Shown here: piece by piece, positions 55,870 through 64,000 of the stretch
How the letters are laid out: every line of letters starts with the position of its first letter
Position numbering within the stretch: the stretch's first letter is position 1
NCBI GenBank assembly: GCA_018340375.1
Contig: JAFFJZ010000010.1
Location: 11,904,001 to 11,968,000 of the forward strand
DNA length: 64,000 bases
Source: Gonatopus flavifemur
Taxonomy: Eukaryota > Arthropoda > Insecta > Hymenoptera > Dryinidae
Direction of reading: 5' to 3'
The notes under the pieces: generated by a model
The model's database searches: none
Seen by the model: only the letters and a program-made list of their open reading frames with translations
What the model was told of the DNA's origin: nothing
Translations under genes and position numbers: made by a program

Positions 55870-56300
55870 TTTTCAGAAAAATGTAGAAGATTTGAAGAAA
55901 AATTCAGATTTTCGGTCAAAAATTTGAGATAAATTCAGGGAATTGTAGAAATATTTGGGAAGATTCGGAGAAATTCAAAGACAGGGGGATTGGTAAAAAT
56001 TGTGAGTTAAACTCTAAAGGAAAATTCAAAGAGATTCAAAAGCGTTCAGGACAATTGAGAGAGCTTCAGAGAAAAGTAAATTGAGAAAGATTTTTGGTCG
56101 ATATTTCCAGGGGTAGTTCTGGTTTCGAATTCTGAGTCGAAATAATTCTGAGATACTCCGAGAAATTCGTAGGAGTTTCAGGAGAATTTGGAAAACTCAA
56201 TTTGAATGATCGGGAAGAAATTTACTGGAATTCAGAGGAATTCTCTGTTTGAAATTGGAGCAAATCTCTTTGTTTTCTCTTTAAGAGTTTTGAATCATTA
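55870..56300. repeat. GAGAAATTCAGAGG word repeats
   Basis: GATAAATTCAGGGAATTG, GGAGAAATTCAAAGAC, GAAAATTCAAAGAGATTC and TGGAATTCAGAGGAATTC: the same family of words as 51858-52400 in the other orientation. Ends are not defined. Confidence 0.55.
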
Positions 56301-56734
56301 GATACTTCAAGGTAATGTTTCTGATTTATATCAGGTCCTTTTCCGATTGTATATGATGATTACTTGAGATCATAGGAATTCTCTTGAAAAACATCACTAA
56401 TGTTCTCTAAAATTACTCCATTTCCCCCTCCCAATAAAACAAACAGACTTCTAAAAAAGATATCTTTCAAACTTTTCTTAAACATAAATGATCTTGAGAG
56501 AGATCTTTTCGACTCGAAATGTTTATTGGGCTTTCCTTGGCTGAATCATCTTCACTGTCCGAAATCAATGATTATAAATTCATTTAACTCTCATTGCATT
56601 CAGCGGGAAAATCGAAATTACAGTAACAATTTATCTGAACAATTAGTTTTCTTATATGCATTTACAAAATATTTCACCAAAAAAAACTTATCTACGGAGC
56701 AAATCTAAACAATTTGGAAAGGGAAGAACAACTC

Positions 56735-57358
56735 CCCGTATGGAAATATTTCGCTGAAAAATGTCTGCAAAACTATGAAAAATCTCTGAAAAAAAATGAA
56801 AAAACTATGAGAAACTCTGACAAACTCTGAGAATCTCTGAAATTTTGATGAGAAATCTAATATTTTTGGGACATTCTTTACATACTTTTTTCAGAGTTTC
56901 TCAGAGTTTTTTCATACTTTTTCAGAGAAATAGTAACGAAATTGCACTCTGAAAAAACTCTGACAAAACTCTAATAAATTGTTGACATTTTTCTGATTAT
57001 TGAAAAATCCTGAAATTCAATAATTACATTTATATACCGTATTCAAATATCATGTGTGAAAAAGTGTTTGAAAATTTTTTAATTTTTTTCTAAAAGTCAG
57101 AAAAATGTTAGCAGTCCATCAGAGTTTTGTCAGAGTTTTTTCAGAGTGCAATTTCGTTACTATTTCTCTGAAAAAGAATGAAAAAACTCTGAGAAACTCT
57201 GAACAAAGTCTGTAAAGAATGTCCCAAAAATATTAGATTTCTCATCAAAATTTCAGAGATTCTCAGAGTTTGTCAGAGTTTCTCAGAATTTTTTCATTTT
57301 TTTTCAGAGATTTTTCATAGTTTTACAGACATTTTTCAGCGAAATATTTCCATACGGG
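56735..57358. mobile_element. 624 bp foldback, CCCGTATGGAAATATTTCGC ends, TCTGA words
   Basis: The arms (about 265 bp each) are almost perfect complements from CCCGTATGGAAATATTTCGC to a loop near 57000-57085. Within the arms CAGAGTTTCTCAGAGTTT and AAAAACTCTGA words repeat many times. The end resembles CCCGTGTGGAAATT of 28103-29307, although interiors are unrelated. High arm identity suggests a young insertion. Confidence 0.9.
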
Positions 57359-57840
57359 TCTACTTCAATTTACGGTAAATTTGAGGAAACAATTTTTGCA
57401 ACCAAGTGCAAACAAGTGAAGAATATCAAGTAAGTGAGTCACGTTTCCACACGTATTCATCTTTAACTCTGTAAGTTCGTTTCTTGAACGATAGATTTCA
57501 CCACTTACAGATTGCAGTAATTATAAAACGTTAGTCGTATCGTGCGAGTATTACGTGATCAACATATGACGTATCCTCTGTGCATTGAATTCCATCTTTA
57601 ATACTGTAAATAATGTTATTTTTGTGCAATGAGAATCTTTGAATTCCCCACCAAAAACAAAAAACATCCACAAACAGTATCGCATGACGAATATCATCTA
57701 CAACTTTGGCAGAGGCTGCTTTCGCGATAATATTTTCCAACTTGGAGAATGAAAAAATGTCTCAAATAACTGATTAACATTAAAATTTGTTTTGAGATGT
57801 GTTCTAGATAAATTTGAGATGTTTCATGTAATATCATATT
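57359..57840. other. Unassigned DNA
   Basis: Nothing recognisable; short frames only. Confidence 0.4.
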
Positions 57841-58160
57841 CAGGTCCTTTATATAGCCCCTAAACAGGATTGTCAAGCATTCATTTTCAGGACCTGGTTT
57901 GGACTTTCATTGGTCCAATGAAGACTCTGAAACCAGGACTTTAAAAGTATAACAAATTATCGCGAGAAATCATAAATTAAATAAATATTGTAAGAAGAGG
58001 CTGCATTAAAAACGAAAACATGGAGAAATATTGATAATGCAGCTTAGCTCGTCATGGATCGTGACGTGATATATATGGGTGACCTTGAGTTGGGAAAATT
58101 AGGGCAAATATTAGCAATCCGATGAGGCCCTTTAGTGGGTAAGGCTGCGCAATTTCCACA
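57841..58160. repeat. Decayed AGGTCC/GGACCT element related to 28.1-29.3 kb
   Basis: Segments CCCCTAAACAGGATTGTCAAG, ATTTTCAGGACCTGGTTTGG and GAAACCAGGACTTTAAAAGT align with 28185-28310, and GATGAGGCCCTTTAGTGGGT then AAGGCTG with 29200-29225, ending CAATTTCCACATCG. It appears to be an internally deleted, diverged copy of the AGGGCCT-word element. Confidence 0.65.
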
Positions 58161-58164
58161 TCGA

Positions 58165-58330
58165 TATCTTCAGATCTTCTAAGCAGACGTAAAAGATATT
58201 TCTTCAGAAATGTATTGGATATCTTTTAGACATCTCTCACACGCCAAGTAAGAGTTTGAGATATCTAAAGAAAAAATCTAAAAGCGTTGCATAATGCATC
58301 TTGAACTTGTGTAAAAGATTCATCGTGAGA
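58165..58330. repeat. AGATATCTAAAAGAT word cluster
   Basis: AGATCTTCTAAGCAGACG, AAAAGATATTTCTTCAG, GGATATCTTTTAGACATCTC and GAGATATCTAAAGAAAAAAT occur within about 130 bp, both strands. Small word-repeat element or remnant. Confidence 0.5.
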
Positions 58331-61300
58331 TCACGATACAAATGTCTCCATGAAACAAATTCAGTCTGATCTTATATAAAAAGAAATTCCCCCACTGGTG
58401 CTATCTAATTCGTCGTTGTTTTTTTATTATAATTTGTGTCACACGAGTATAAAATCTTTGCCGTTGATTAAAATTTCTCGCGTCGCTCCATGATAAGAGA
58501 ACCATAAAAACAGGGTGGAAACAAGAAGAGAATAACACTTGTTCGTGCTTTAGATTTCTCACATTGGAAACTCCCTTCCGACATTACCAAGACCCTTCAC
58601 GTTACAACATCACCCATTTACCATTTCCATTTCGAAACTCGAAACACTTAATATTCCTCTTTTGTACATCATAAGCGATGTCACGTCCACGTTCAGGAAA
58701 CATTATTATTACATCTCACCGTAGTTAACCTGAATTTAAAAAAGTCCGTCGAACCAACGAGTCACATAAGACTTTGATGATGGTTTATCCTTCCGATCAT
58801 ACTTCTTCCTCCGCTCAACCCTAGTAACATCATCATTATCGTGGATTATACGTGTTGTTACACTCTATCTACTTGTGTTACCACTCATCCACTCACGTTA
58901 GCTATTTTCTTCTCTATATAATACTATTATTACCAACCGACTGATTAGTCTCGGAAGGTTCTCTCCTTCTCTCTCGATCCCAAAGACTTTTCTTCTTTCA
59001 TTTGATTTATTTTCATATTTTTCCTCAGCGCAGAAGAGAGTTCACTGGCTCTCCGTATGTTCGTGTCCGTAAGTCGTAGTCATAGTTTCCGGTTGTTGCT
59101 CGTCACTTGCGTCCTTTCATTCCAACTCGGTGCTCTTGGAGACGAGCCGTGACTTCACTTATGTAATCTCATTCCCATCTCCTTCAAATGGACAGACGAT
59201 CATTAAAGTTTGTGTGACATAATTTGAAACACTACGTCATTTCACCATTATCATTTTTTTGTAATTGTTGTTAACGTTACGGTGGATTCTAACGAACACA
59301 CTTTTCCTACCCTATCTCGGAATCACGAATCCTATCGAAACGGAGCGATTGTGTCTCACTTATCAACAATTCCCAAGAACGGAGTTGTAAAGTCGTTGTC
59401 GAGAATAGGAACTTGAAAGAGTCCAAGAAACAAAGAATTATGTTGAACTGAGAATACCACTGAGATATATAATTCTACTTAGCACGTCTATCCAGTCGAA
59501 TTATTACTTTCCATTCGAATATTATTGCTTCGAAAATACTCATTCTATTCGTCCCTTTAATTATACGGTCGAACGCCGGTAGCTAGTCAACCGTACTGCA
59601 CGTTTAAACAGAACTTTGGACTCGATACTTCTGTAATCCTTGTAAAATTTATTGGTGTCTTTAATCCTCCGATTGTGCTCGAACGAATCTATTCTGCATC
59701 GACCACGTCGAAAGGTGGCGACGATGGTCGACCTTTCATGGAACTTTTGTCCTTTTGGGGTAAGCCATGGAAAAGAATAGAAAATGTAGAAAGTGAATGA
59801 GATGGGAAAGATAAAGGGGAGAAGAGAAACAAAGTGATTGTCGAGAATATATTGTTGAGGTGAGATCATTGAATTTTCGTGCTCGTTTATCGATTTTATC
59901 AACTCCGATGTGTGTTTACGCAACAAAATTTCCAAAATTCAATTCAACGAATGATACTCTTGGGTAGCGAAAAGTTTCATTTGTTCCACTCGTTCCACTC
60001 GCGAGCAATGCATGTGATTGAAACCAGTATAGGCAAGATTATGATCTCGATGAGAAAAATCATATTCTTTACACGAAGAATGATAAGACATTTAATTTAA
60101 TCGATGCTGCGATTGCAAGATTAATTATTGAACGAGTCCGATTGAATTCACGTTGAAATTCAACTCTGCTTCCGACGAATAAGAATCAAATACTCCGTAT
60201 ATCCAATGCTATAAAAACTAAAATATTTCTTCTCAATGGAACTTCTCACCCTTCCCAGTGTTTTCAACGTAAATTTAAATTGATTGAATTCTGTGGCTCA
60301 ATTTTTAAATTCAAAAACTCGTTTTCTCCAATCCAATTTTATCCTCAATTCTTCACAACAATGCTCTCGGTATTTCCACTACTCATCGTATTGAATTTTT
60401 TCACCGAAAGAGTGAAAATAAAATTCTGATTCCTCATCGCACCATCACGTATATTCTTCCTTTGACTTTTAAAGGAATCGAAATGCCGATTCCACCTCGT
60501 CATCGTAATTAAAAACTCATAAGAAAGGGAAAAAAAACAACAGAAAAGAAGAAAATCTCGGAGTGCTAAGAAATTCAAGAAATTCCTGTATTAGCGTGAT
60601 TCTATGCTATGCGATCCATGTGTAACTCGGCTCTACGTAGCACTCGGTGTTGTACATTGCATAAGTGCTCCTCTCGCCTCGATCTTGACCTTGACTTTGA
60701 CTCTTGATTACGAGAGACCGCGATCACGACCACGATCGAGACGAGTGCAACAACGACAACAACGGCGACAGGACTCGTTGGGATGGTACGGGTCGAGGCA
60801 CGAGGGGAGAGACGGTTGGGATACGATCAACGGTTTCGCAATATTACTAACAAAGCAGACACCTGTATGCGTCTTAACGAATTGCCTTGACGCTGCATTA
60901 CCTTACACGTATATCAGACCATTGTACAAGTTGAACATGTGAAGAGAGAAAAAACAATCGTGACTCATGATTGATCTAGAACAGAACAAAAAAACCTCTC
61001 CGATGTAAATTATTTTCAATCAATTACAACGCGAGCCTCTCATTTGTGTACCCCAATTCAAAATCTTTTTGAATCTTTATTCTATCAATTCTCCTTTCTT
61101 CGAGCATAAAAGTATTCGTATCCAAAAATCTGAAACAGATTCTCACGGGTGGTTCGAGTTATCTTTATGCTCGTGAGATATAACACCGACGAAAACAATT
61201 TTTTGTTAGATTCGTGTGAATCGTAACTTATGTTCTAGGTGGAATTAATTATTTGTAACTGATAAATGAGAGACGATGAATGTCATTATATTTATAGAGA

Positions 61301-61775
61301 CAAAGGAGACAAACGTTGTTCAACTTTTCCGTTAAAATTGAGAAGAAAAAAGGCAGATTATTACCTCAAGGTGAAGGATTTCATTCTTGAATAACAGCTA
61401 CGATTTTAATACTGCTCGTAATCTCAAGTTTCTTGCGTTTTATTTTCAAACGAGAGTAGATGAAGCGATGTGAGTGTCGGATGTCGAGAAGTGTTTGTAA
61501 AAATTCAGATTTAACCATGAGATAATTGGAGACATAGATACACAATTTTGATTATTTCTTTGAGAAAACAGTTAGGTTTGGAGATAACTAGAATTTTGTG
61601 ACACCGAAGACTGTTATCTTTCCAGTAGAAAAAAATCGTTTAATTTTTAATGCAAAGTGTTCTTGGTGAAAATGTCTTATTAGAACCACTTTTCTGTGCA
61701 TGGATGAGGTTTTGTAGAGTATTTCGAAACAACGAACTTCAATTTTCGACAGCAATGATATATATATAGCGAACA
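58331..61775. other. Unique DNA, free of recognised repeats
   Basis: The longest stretch without identifiable mobile DNA. GC- and CpG-richer parts lie at 59040-59160, 59670-59760 and 60600-60880. Frames of 124 residues (minus, 59561-59935) and 112 residues (plus, 60604-60942, with an arginine/glutamine-rich PRSRPRSRRVQQRQQRRQ run) exist. Neither has a recognisable domain or clear splice context. A host regulatory or untranslated region is plausible. Confidence 0.45.
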
Positions 61776-61992
61776 ATGTTGCTAAAGTTTGAATCGTTTA
61801 TTGAAACGAATTAGTAATTGAATCACCGAAAATTTTCAGGTGTCGAAGACCAGAAATCTCGCATTATATTCTTCAAATGATTCCTGAAGATCCAACCAGT
61901 TAATCCGAGAAGATAAATAACGATGATTCGTGAAATATCACGTGTTGAGATATTCGCTTCATTTCCATAAACGATTCAAACTTCAAGAGCAT
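61776..61992. mobile_element. 216 bp-family MITE, copy 3
   Basis: ATGTTGCTAAAGTTTGAATC at the left, GATTCAAACTTCAAGAGCAT at the right, 217 bp. A 9 bp duplication is not evident here, probably because copy 4 lies directly on its right side. Confidence 0.85.
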
Positions 61993-61998
61993 ATCAAG

Positions 61999-62125
61999 AT
62001 GTTGCTGAAGTTTTAATCGTTTATTGAAACGAATTAGTAATTAAATAACTGAACATTCAGGTATTGAAGACCAAAAGTCTCGATGTAGATTTTTCAAATG
62101 ATTTCTCCAGATACAATCAGTTGAA
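61999..62125. mobile_element. 216 bp-family MITE, copy 4 (3'-truncated)
   Basis: Starts ATGTTGCTGAAGTTTTAATC six bases after copy 3 in the same orientation, and aligns with it for about 125 bp to CAATCAGTTGAAAT, then loses similarity. The right terminal repeat is absent. Confidence 0.8.
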
Positions 62126-62392
62126 ATTATTGTTGTTCGATCAGACTGATTCTCATTCGCAAGGGTTATACAAAATTATAAATTTCGTCTTTTTTAATTC
62201 CTCGGGAAAGATGCGTGCTCTGTGAAAAGAAACTGGAAGTCTACTATGGGCCTTGGCAATGGAAAATTTCAATACATTCATTTTCTAGTACATTCTCTGA
62301 AATTTTATCGATTTTGCTCTGCAAAATTCCACTGAATGTGCTGTAATACTTCTTCAAATGTCCTGAAATTTTCAATTCAATGTACTGATTAA

Positions 62393-63086
62393 GGAGTAAC
62401 ACCATAGGGGAATTTTAAAAAAATCAAAAAATTTGTTTTTGACTTAAAGTACTCTTTGAGGACCCGAAAATGATATACCGTGAACTACAAACATAGGTCC
62501 GACTAAACACGCACGACTCAACTGTTACAAAAACTTTAAACGCGTTCATTTCAAAACAGTATGTCGAAAGTCGGTGGGAGTTCTAACTCCGCCAATTTTC
62601 AATCAATCACCTCAGGGTTTTTTTATTGTATTCGTGATATGATTATCTAGTGAAATACGTACGGGTTTTTCGAAATATTGATATTTGCGTTTTTTTATTC
62701 AACATTAAGTAACGAAATTTAGGGTGAAAATTCTACTATTTTCTTCAAACCGATGCCATTTCGTGGAAAATGCACATTTTTCAAAACGAATACGTATTTC
62801 ACTAGCTTTTGGATTACAGAAAATAATTATTTTTGGTTCTTTGTTCTATGTCAATTCTGGACTGAGTTATTTATCCCACCGCACGACCATGAATTTTCAC
62901 AGTGCTCCAGTCATTCACCTGTCAAGCCGCCATTTTTCACAATAAAATTAAAAAAAAAAAATTATTGTATACTTTCATAGTAGCGGAACCCCTTCGTGTA
63001 GTTCAATTTGAATAGGAACTTTCTAATTTTCGGAAAAAAAATCTGAAAAAGCGTTATTTTTGGAGAGGTAACTGTGGTGTTACTCC
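62393..63086. mobile_element. 694 bp TTAA-flanked MITE, GGAGTAACACCA ends
   Basis: TTAA 62389-62392 and 63087-63090; ends GGAGTAACACCATAGGGG and AACTGTGGTGTTACTCC. Contains ATATGATTATCTAGTGAAAT (62638-62657), nearly the same as the centre of the 30535-31020 element. Overlapping plus frames 62724-62980 are not recognisable proteins. Confidence 0.9.
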
Positions 63087-63268
63087 TTAATGATCATAAA
63101 TGGAACTGGTTTGGTCCCTATTTCAATTTATATTCCCGAAGAGAACATGGAGCTCTAACGAATGTTCAGAATGAATCAACATAGATCAGACTCAAGCTTC
63201 GTTGGAGCTCAAGTTTAGGTTCGTAAACATTCGACGAAGCTCGGAGGAACATCACAATGTCCGCTTAA

Positions 63269-63616
63269 GGGGAGATTCTCATCAAGCGAATTCCGAAATA
63301 AGGTGATTTTTTCGAATTTTTTTTCTTAAGGAGAAAGTAAATTGAAAACTCGAGTTATTTGAAACTCATTAAATTTTCTCAAGTTAAAGAATTTGTATCC
63401 CGAAACTTCAAAAGCGTTTTTCTCGAAACCATGTTTTTTGAGTTTGGCTCCACAATATCTCAAAAACTACTGAACGGATCGTTTTTTTTTTATTTTTTTT
63501 TGAGCTGATTGAATTTATTGGAGGATGAAACTGAATGGAGATGAATTTTTTGCCTTCTTTTTATAGCACTTTAAAGAATGAAAAAAGGTGGAAAATGCTA
63601 CCAAAAGTTTGCATGT
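63269..63616. mobile_element. Left part of a TTAA MITE (GGGGAGRTTCTCAT family)
   Basis: TTAA 63265-63268, then GGGGAGATTCTCATCAAGC; aligns with 40401-40775 including ACAATATCTCAAAAACTACT. Similarity stops at GCATGTC (63617), where CCCAGTAAACACACGCACG begins, probably another insertion. The right half would lie beyond the window. Confidence 0.85.
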
Positions 63617-64000
63617 CCCAGTAAACACACGCACGTTTTAAAAACGTTAAAAACAGTCAATAACCACACGTTGTGAATTAGGAATATGCTTGCGTTGATT
63701 CAACGTAAAAATGACGCGGCAGATCACGTGTTTCTTGAGGGGTTATATACAGTTAAAATTTTCAAAAAATCGATTTTTTTTTTATTTCATTTTCATAATG
63801 TACATACATTTAAGTACACACACACACAGGAAATTTCAAGTCAATTCGGCGATTATTGTTCAACTTACACGCATATTTGTAAAAATTTGTCACTCTATGT
63901 CAAGTGCTTTTGAAACTTTGAATGCGTTTTTCTCCAAATTGTGTTTTCAAAGTCGGTGACCAAGATTTCTCGAAAACGGCTGGACCGATCAGTCTCAAAT
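63617..64000. mobile_element. Nested insertions running off the window
   Basis: Starts CCCAGTAAACACACGCACG (CCCAG-type end). At 63737 TTGAGGGGTTATATACAGTT looks like another GGGGTTAYAT terminus with TTGA as target. The tail AGATTTCTCGAAAACGGCTG then GACCGATC (63963-63990) carries the TTAA-family core motif. Right ends are outside the window. Confidence 0.6.

Noticed and set aside
59561..59935. 124-residue minus-strand frame
   Set aside because: Composition unlike a folded protein and no homology recognised; retained only as part of unique DNA.
60604..60942. 112-residue plus-strand frame with an Arg/Gln-rich run
   Set aside because: The Arg/Gln run comes from CGA/CAA repeats; no start context or splice evidence.
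1..64000. tRNA or rRNA genes
   Set aside because: I saw no A-box/B-box pairs with a foldable cloverleaf and no rRNA-like segments; a covariance-model scan would be needed to be certain.

Overview
This 64 kb window looks like AT-rich nuclear DNA of an insect. The support is four mariner-family transposase copies or relics, a LINE reverse-transcriptase scrap, many TA- and TTAA-flanked miniature elements, and no bacterial-style gene layout. A parasitoid-like or other hymenopteran source would fit, but I cannot establish the order from sequence alone. No complete host protein-coding gene is visible. The window reads as intergenic or intronic DNA that has been filled, repeatedly and in nested fashion, by small DNA transposons.

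Layout. 1-3.2 kb: mostly unique AT-rich DNA with one foldback. 3.2-5.6 kb: a TTAA-flanked element carrying three later insertions. 5.8-13 kb: a GCTG/CAGC-word MITE, a broken reading frame of an uncharacterised arthropod type (minus strand, 9.06-9.52 kb), a large tract of AAAATATCCC-type degenerate repeats, and a 1.6 kb foldback with two nested elements. 13.7-22.2 kb: foldbacks, including one with arms of about 690 bp, and a 2.6 kb element of GATTCG words holding several other MITEs. 22-26 kb: smaller palindromic elements, plus the best candidate host exons (24.50-24.85 kb). 26.6 kb: LINE fragment. 27.5-31 kb: a second nested TTAA element, GCGAGCG repeats, and another TTAA foldback. 32-39 kb: elements built of GTTGTTGC, TTGGC and TTGGTGTAAA words, with unique DNA between. 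40.4-41.1 kb: the uninterrupted 710 bp reference copy of the TTAA family. 42.8-43.4 kb: nested TA elements. 46-54.4 kb: a mariner-rich block, one copy interrupted by a 552 bp element and one almost intact. 54.4-55.05 kb: three 212-213 bp TTAA elements joined edge to edge. 55-58.3 kb: word repeats and a 624 bp foldback. 58.3-61.8 kb: unique DNA. 61.8-64 kb: more MITEs running off the end.

The most striking theme is not a gene. Family after family of miniature elements has an interior made of one short degenerate word, different for each family, repeated many times on both strands, while the ends fall into a few terminal-repeat superfamilies (CACNSAGARAAA with TA; CCCNAGTRRA; GGGGTTAYAT or GGGGAGRTTCTCAT with TTAA). 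Several empty sites can be read directly from second copies or opposite palindrome arms, so the relative order of insertions can be worked out inside the window.
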